Shown here piece by piece: positions 59,761 to 64,000 of a stretch of DNA of 64,000 nt. The position numbers and the translations under genes are program-made. A model generated the notes under the pieces. The model ran no database searches and was not told where the DNA came from. It saw only the letters and a program-made list of their open reading frames with translations. Numbering within the stretch: the first letter of the stretch is position 1; each line of letters opens with the position of its first letter. This DNA is from Massilia phyllostachyos (GTDB lineage: Bacteria > Pseudomonadota > Gammaproteobacteria > Burkholderiales > Burkholderiaceae_D), in assembly GCF_021044825.1 (NCBI RefSeq), contig NZ_JAJNOC010000008.1, positions 186,001-250,000 of the forward strand, written 5' to 3'.

Positions 59761-60531
59761 TTATCGCATCCGCAACAATTTCATCGGTCCGAACAACGCC
59801 TGCATTCCCCTGTGCCGGATGAAGGACAGGTTGTAGGGATGCTCGGCCTGGATCTGCGGCAGGCGCGCCGTTTCCGGCAACTTCGCCAACTGCTCGGCGA
59901 TCTTCCCCCACAACACCAGCGTCGGCGGCTCGGGCTGCTGCGCCAGCGCCGCCAGCACCGTCCTCAGGAAGGGTAGCCACCCGCGCGCATCGATCGCCGG
60001 CGCCACGTGCTTGCGAAACACCAGCGCGGCATTGAGCAGCAGGAAGCCCTGGCCATGCAGGTTGTCCTGCAACTGCGCCAGCGTCTGGATCGAACCGTCG
60101 GTGCGCGCGCTCTTCGCGATCGGCGCCAGCGCCGCGCCGCCCGTATCGTCGGCCTGCAACTGACCGTCGGCCACCAGCAGCATCTTCATGAAGTTGCGCA
60201 GCGAGGTGGCGCGGTTGACCGGCTTCGACAGCCCGGAGTCGCTCCACAGGTCGCCCACCGCGCCGTCCATGAAGCAGACGCCGGTCGCGCTCTCGGCGCG
60301 CGGATACGGCCCCTCCCCGACCAGCACGTGCTTCACCCGGTCGAGCGGCTGGGCGAAGGCGGCGAAGATGCGTCCGCCGGTGGGCAGGTAATCGTCGACG
60401 GCCAGCGCCGGCAGGTAGTTCGGATCGGCGGCGGTAACGGCCTGCAGGCCGGCTTCCAGGATCGGACGCCAGGAAGCGTCGGCACGGTCGAGCTGATCGA
60501 GGATGGATTGCGGAATCGTTTGGGTAGACAT
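59761..60531 (-). CDS. Uracil-DNA-glycosylase-like protein lacking the catalytic Asp
   Basis: 256 residues from ATG 60531. It aligns by motif with family 1 UDG, but the water-activating loop GQDPYHGPGQAHGLAFS is VGEGPYPRAESATGVCFM (residues 71-88): the catalytic Asp64 equivalent is Gly and the following His is Pro. The LLLN motif (LLLNAALVFR) and a form of the His-containing leucine loop (AEHPYNLSFIRHRG) remain. The protein is probably a structural or DNA-binding relative, or uses different chemistry. Encoded alone, upstream of the isc control region. Confidence 0.8.
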   Translation of the reverse strand: MSTQTIPQSILDQLDRADASWRPILEAGLQAVTAADPNYLPALAVDDYLPTGGRIFAAFAQPLDRVKHVLVGEGPYPRAESATGVCFMDGAVGDLWSDSGLSKPVNRATSLRNFMKMLLVADGQLQADDTGGAALAPIAKSARTDGSIQTLAQLQDNLHGQGFLLLNAALVFRKHVAPAIDARGWLPFLRTVLAALAQQPEPPTLVLWGKIAEQLAKLPETARLPQIQAEHPYNLSFIRHRGMQALFGPMKLLRMR

Positions 60532-60667
60532 GGCGGATTGGCAGGTCACAGGGAGGGCGATTGTAGCCCCATTCCCAAGGTCAATCCAGCGTCCGTCCTG
60601 GCGGATTCAAGGCATGATTTTCCGGCTGCCCCATGTGGGCGTTTCAACCAACTCAGCAGGAGGAATC

Positions 60668-61114
60668 ATGCAAACCATTCGTGAAGTGATGACACCCGAC
60701 GTCCGCACCATCTCGCCGCAGGAAACCGTCCAGCGCGCCGCCCAGCTCATGGACGAGCTGAACGTGGGCGCGATTCCCGTCTGTGACGGCGACCGGCTGG
60801 TCGGGATGATCACCGACCGCGACATCGCCGTGCGCTCGGTGGCTGCGGGACAGTCGCCGGATCAGGCGTTTGTCGGGGACGTGATGAGTACGGATGTGCG
60901 GACGTGTTACAGCAACCAGGATCTGGATGAGGTGCTGGGCAAGATGGGGGACGTGCAGATCCGGCGGGTGCCGGTGATCGATGAGGAGACGAAGCAGCTG
61001 GTGGGGATTGTGTCGCTGGGCGACATTGCGACCAAGACGCAGGGGGCGGCGGAGGAGACGCTGGATGAGATTTCGTCGCCGTCGGAGCCGGATCGGTCGG
61101 AGGTGCGGCATTGA
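60668..61114 (+). CDS. CBS-domain protein
   Basis: 148 residues with a strong AGGAGG site 5 bases before the ATG. Two CBS domains (MQTIREVMTPDVRTISPQET, IPVCDGDRLVGMITDRDIAV; VMSTDVRTCYSNQDLDEVLG, VPVIDEETKQLVGIVSLGDIA) form a Bateman module that binds adenosyl nucleotides. No effector domain is attached. A short acidic tail ends the protein. The partner is unknown. Confidence 0.92.
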   Translation: MQTIREVMTPDVRTISPQETVQRAAQLMDELNVGAIPVCDGDRLVGMITDRDIAVRSVAAGQSPDQAFVGDVMSTDVRTCYSNQDLDEVLGKMGDVQIRRVPVIDEETKQLVGIVSLGDIATKTQGAAEETLDEISSPSEPDRSEVRH

Positions 61115-61139
61115 ATGTTGGCTAGTGGCTGCTCGACGA

Positions 61140-61310
61140 AACTGGATCCCGGCCTTCGCCGGGAGTCGTAGGCGCCAGTGGCGCATATGACGGTCTTCAG
61201 GGTGGCTGTCAAAATGACGCTACCTTGTTTCTAACCGTTAGCTGTAAGACCGTCGTACGCGCCACTGGCGCCTACGAACTCCCGCGCAGGCGGGAACCCA
61301 AGTTGACTTT
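61140..61310. repeat. Large nested inverted-repeat element, family A relative
   Basis: Contains a perfect 18-bp inverted repeat (61167-61184 and 61259-61276, CGTAGGCGCCAGTGGCGC), nested with GACGGTCTT/AAGACCGTC (61189-61197, 61246-61254) and flanked by CCCGGCCTTCGCCGGG and CCCGCGCAGGCGGG hairpins. Shares GCTGTAAxACCGTCG with the element at 16780. Together they suggest a non-autonomous mobile or REP-cluster element; no transposase is encoded. It fills the gap between the CBS gene and maiA. Confidence 0.6.
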
Positions 61311-61327
61311 GATTTTGATTTTGACTT

Positions 61328-61972
61328 TCACTCCGCATCCGGCTGCTTCGCCGGATGCGCCGCCTTAAACGCCGGCAAATCCACACACATATCATTGATG
61401 CGCGAAATCGTCGGATACGCCGTCACATCGATATCGAACCTTTGCGCATTGAACACCTGCGGCACCAGGAAGCAATCCGCAATGGTCGGCGAGTGCCCAT
61501 AACAGAACGTCCCTGTATCCAGATGCCGCGCCAAATGCGCCTCCAGCGACTGGAAGCCCTCGATCACCCAGTGCCGGTACCAGTCCGTCTTGGCCTCCTC
61601 ACTCAAACCCAGCTGCCGCACCAGGTACTTCAGCACGCGCAGGTTGTTCACCGGGTGGATGTCGCAAGCGATGATCTGCGCCAGTTCGCGCACGTGGGCG
61701 CGCCCAACCGCCCCCTTCGGCAGCAGCGGCACCTGGGGATACGCCTCTTCCAGGTACTCGAGGATGGCCATCGACTGGGTCAGCGTGATGGCGTCGTCCT
61801 GGAAGGTCGGCACCAGGCCGCTGGGGTTGATCCTGCGGTAGTCGCTTGCGAGGTGCTGGCCGCCGTCGCGCAGCAGGTGCACGGGGACGGCGTCGTAGCC
61901 GAGCCCCTTCAGGTTCAAGGCGATCCGCACCCGGTAAGCGGCCGAGCTGCGGAAATAGGTAAACAGTTTCAC
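61328..61972 (-). CDS. maiA: Maleylacetoacetate isomerase (zeta-class GST)
   Basis: 214 residues. Zeta-class GST N-terminal motif SSAAYRVRIALNLKGL (the S-S-A form common in proteobacteria in place of S-S-C), PSGLVPTFQDD and TQSMAILEYLEE, then the alpha-helical domain with IACDIHPVNNLRVL and CYGHSPTIADCFLVPQVFNA. It isomerises maleylacetoacetate to fumarylacetoacetate in tyrosine catabolism, or maleylpyruvate in gentisate degradation. ATGA-coupled to the FAH-family gene. Confidence 0.93.
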   Translation of the reverse strand: MKLFTYFRSSAAYRVRIALNLKGLGYDAVPVHLLRDGGQHLASDYRRINPSGLVPTFQDDAITLTQSMAILEYLEEAYPQVPLLPKGAVGRAHVRELAQIIACDIHPVNNLRVLKYLVRQLGLSEEAKTDWYRHWVIEGFQSLEAHLARHLDTGTFCYGHSPTIADCFLVPQVFNAQRFDIDVTAYPTISRINDMCVDLPAFKAAHPAKQPDAE

Positions 61973-62994
61973 GTCGTCCTCCGATGATAGCGAACGACCT
62001 CCTGGTCGATCGCTCCGAAAATGCTCGCACCGCTCTCGTCCACCATCTCGATGCGCACGGTGTCACCATACGCCAGGTAGGGGGTGGCCGGCTTGCCGCC
62101 TTCAATCGTTTCGTACATGCGCACCTCGGCCAGGCAGCAGTAGCCGACGCCTCCGTTGGCGATGCTGGAACCGTGCAGGCTGCCCTGTTTATTGCTCACC
62201 GTGCCCGAGCCGACGATGCTGCCCGCGCCCAGCTCGCGGGTTTTGGCGGCGTGCGCCACCAGCTGGGCGAAGCTGAAGGTCATGTCTTCGCCGGCGTTCG
62301 GACGGCCGAACGGTTCGTCATTGAGCGTGACCTGCAGCGGCAGGTGCAGCTTGGAATCCTTCCAGGCGTCGCCCAGCTCGTCGGGCGTGACCGCCACCGG
62401 AGAAAAAGCGCTGGCCGGCTTCGACTGGTAGAAGCCGAAGCCCTTGGCCAGTTCGTTCGGGATCAGGTTGCGCAGCGAGACGTCGTTCACCAGCATCACC
62501 AGGCGGATCGCCCCCGCCGCTTCCTCGACCGTGGCGCCCATCGGCACGTCGCCCGTCACCACGGCGACTTCGGCCTCCAGGTCCACGCCCCAGGCCTCGT
62601 CCAGCACCGCGATCGGGTCGCACGGTCCGACGAAGGAATCCGAGCCGCCCTGGTACATCAGCGGATCGGAATAGAACGATTCCGGCACCTCGGCATTGCG
62701 CGCCTTGCGCACCAGCTCGACGTGGTTGATGTAGGCCGAGCCGTCGCACCACTGGTAGGCGCGCGGCAGCGGCGAATGGCATTCCTCCTCGATGAAGGAC
62801 TCGGCCTTGTCGGCGCTGCCCGCGTTCAGGCGCGCGTAGATTTTCTCCAGCTGCGGCGCGACCTCGTCCCAATTGTCGAGAGCGCACTGGAGCGTGCGGG
62901 CGATCTTGGGCACGGCCTGGCAGGTGACCAGGTCGCGGCTGACGACGACCAGCAGGCCGTCGCGGCCGCCGGACTTGAGTGAGGCGAGTTTCAT
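61969..62994 (-). CDS. Fumarylacetoacetate hydrolase family protein
   Basis: 341 residues. Starts MKLASLKSGGRDGLLVVVSR. FAH-fold metal site in VDLEAEVAVVTGDVP, LVMLVNDVSLRN, KPASAFSPVAVTPDELG and the SIVGSGTVSNKQG region. Paired with maiA it should hydrolyse fumarylacetoacetate (or fumarylpyruvate) to fumarate and acetoacetate (or pyruvate). No homogentisate or gentisate dioxygenase is in the window, so which pathway cannot be decided. Divergent from the LysR gene. Confidence 0.9.
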   Translation of the reverse strand: MKLASLKSGGRDGLLVVVSRDLVTCQAVPKIARTLQCALDNWDEVAPQLEKIYARLNAGSADKAESFIEEECHSPLPRAYQWCDGSAYINHVELVRKARNAEVPESFYSDPLMYQGGSDSFVGPCDPIAVLDEAWGVDLEAEVAVVTGDVPMGATVEEAAGAIRLVMLVNDVSLRNLIPNELAKGFGFYQSKPASAFSPVAVTPDELGDAWKDSKLHLPLQVTLNDEPFGRPNAGEDMTFSFAQLVAHAAKTRELGAGSIVGSGTVSNKQGSLHGSSIANGGVGYCCLAEVRMYETIEGGKPATPYLAYGDTVRIEMVDESGASIFGAIDQEVVRYHRRTT

Positions 62995-63049
62995 TGCGTT
63001 TCCTTCAGAATTGAATGCATTTCGCCATTACAATCCAAACCGAACTATC

Positions 63050-63062
63050 ATACAAACAGTAT
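63050..63062. promoter_or_regulatory. LysR-type operator candidate between fah and lysR genes
   Basis: ATAC-AAACA-GTAT is a 13-bp dyad containing the T-N11-A pattern recognised by LysR regulators. It lies 28 bp before the LysR ATG and 55 bp before the divergent FAH gene, the usual position for regulating both. Confidence 0.5.
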
Positions 63063-63089
63063 TTTTCGCTCGATTTATCAGACTATCTT

Positions 63090-63977
63090 ATGAATCCGAC
63101 CCTGCGCCAGATGCGCGCCTTCGTCGCCGTGGCCAAGACGGGTAACTTTACGCTCGCCGCCCAGAACCTGCACGTGACGCAATCCGCGCTGTCCGGTTTG
63201 ATCAAGGAACTCGAGCAGACCCTGGAAGCGAAGGTCATCGACCGCAGCACCCGGCGCATCATCCTCACCGACATCGGCAAGGAGCTCTACCCGCTATTCA
63301 GCCAGATGATCGACGATCTCGACAGTGCGCTGGCGAACGTGGCGGACCACACGCACCTGAAAAAAGGCATCGTGCGCATCGCCGCACCCCAGTTGCTGTC
63401 CTGCACCCTGCTGCCGGAAGCGATCGCCGCCTGGCGCGGCCAGCATCCGGACATACAGGTGCAGCTGAAGGACACCGAGGTCGAAGGCGTGATCGCGCGG
63501 GTGCTGTCGGGCGAGGCGGACCTGGGCATCGGGCCGGAGCGCGATCCGGCGCCGCCGCTCGACGCCCGCCCCCTGTTCGAGATGCCCTTCGCGCTGGTGT
63601 TCCCGAAGGGCCACGAACTGGAACGCCAGCCGCGCCTGACCTGGCAGGACGTGGCGCGCTACCCGCTGATCTCGCTGCAGGGCCAGTTCACCGAGCGCCT
63701 GCGCGACGAGGTCGATGCCGCGCCGCTCAAGCCGGCCAACGAAGTCACCTTCATGACCACCGCACTGGCCATGGCCGCCGCCGGGCTGGGCGTGACGGTG
63801 TGCATGCCCTACGCCGCGCCGCTGGTGAAGCTGTACGGCCTGGTCATGAAGCCGCTCGAAGAACCGGTGCTGAGCCGGCGCTTCTTCACCTACACCCGGC
63901 AAGGCCGTTCCCTGTCTCCGGCAGCCGACAGCTTCATGGTCTTCCTGGACGAGTTCGTACGCCGGGCCAACCCGTGA
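63090..63977 (+). CDS. LysR-family transcriptional regulator
   Basis: 295 residues from ATG 63090, where the product begins MNPTLRQMRAFVAVAKTGNF, the standard LysR N-terminus. HTH with NLHVTQSALSGLIKELEQTL and RRIILTDIG, followed by a PBP2-type effector domain with two lobes (GIVRIAAPQLLSCTLLPEAI; GEADLGIGPERDP; ALAMAAAGLGVTVCMP). Divergent from maiA/fah, it most likely controls them in response to an aromatic catabolite. The frame is complete; the stop is at 63975-63977. Confidence 0.93.
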   Translation: MNPTLRQMRAFVAVAKTGNFTLAAQNLHVTQSALSGLIKELEQTLEAKVIDRSTRRIILTDIGKELYPLFSQMIDDLDSALANVADHTHLKKGIVRIAAPQLLSCTLLPEAIAAWRGQHPDIQVQLKDTEVEGVIARVLSGEADLGIGPERDPAPPLDARPLFEMPFALVFPKGHELERQPRLTWQDVARYPLISLQGQFTERLRDEVDAAPLKPANEVTFMTTALAMAAAGLGVTVCMPYAAPLVKLYGLVMKPLEEPVLSRRFFTYTRQGRSLSPAADSFMVFLDEFVRRANP

Positions 63978-64000
63978 TCGCCGCGTTACAATCGGGGCCA

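Overview
The window is a high-GC chromosome segment, almost wholly coding. It most resembles an Oxalobacteraceae betaproteobacterium of the Massilia type. This is inferred from gene content and order (tpiA-secG, rpsO-pnp, ilvBHC, an iscR-iscSUA-hscBA-fdx-iscX operon, and the sigma factor/DUF3619/DUF3106/RDD cassette typical of Betaproteobacteria) and from codon usage; no rRNA or tRNA is present to confirm it. I see no insertion sequence, prophage, CRISPR array, tRNA or rRNA gene. Layout from left to right. 1-6 kb: secG and tpiA under a good sigma-70 promoter, a quinone oxidoreductase, a hypothetical protein and a large HPII-type catalase. 6-10.3 kb: a MYG1-family protein and a translationally coupled molybdopterin oxidoreductase/fdhD pair. 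10.5-16.7 kb: envelope and secreted proteins (SGNH hydrolase, Sel1 repeats, GIN/DUF2807 protein, a pair of M16 peptidases). 16.9-17.3 kb: a guanidinium exporter behind a probable guanidine-II riboswitch. 17.3-23.3 kb: a complete stressosome module (rsbR, rsbS, rsbT, an RsbX-like phosphatase fusion) joined by ATGA overlaps to two histidine kinases. 23.4-30 kb: a czcICBA-type heavy-metal efflux operon divergent from a CadR/PbrR-like MerR regulator, with a textbook 19-bp-spacer MerR promoter between them. 31-35 kb: rpsO-pnp, lipoproteins and an esterase. 35.2-41 kb: one 1,919-residue DUF4347/Ig-repeat/DUF4214 protein. 41-47.5 kb: pssA, a SIMPL protein, an orphan gene behind a 33-bp palindrome, and ilvBHC with a long leader that holds a possible valine-rich leader peptide. 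47.8-51 kb: the sigma factor cassette and an SDR. 51-59.6 kb: the isc operon with three extra coupled genes downstream. 59.7-64 kb: a UDG-like protein without its catalytic Asp, a CBS protein, and maiA/fah divergent from a LysR regulator. Two families of short palindromic repeats (a GGGCGG-AGGA-CCGCCC family and a GTTCCGGC-CTTC-GCCGGAAC family), plus one 102-bp inverted-repeat element, sit in the intergenic gaps, including gaps inside the ilv and isc operons. The strongest candidates for follow-up are the stressosome whose downstream genes are histidine kinases rather than sigma-B regulators, the riboswitch, the ilv leader, and the giant DUF4347 protein. Starts were moved inward from the longest open frame wherever a Shine-Dalgarno sequence, signal peptide or ATGA coupling pointed to a later codon.
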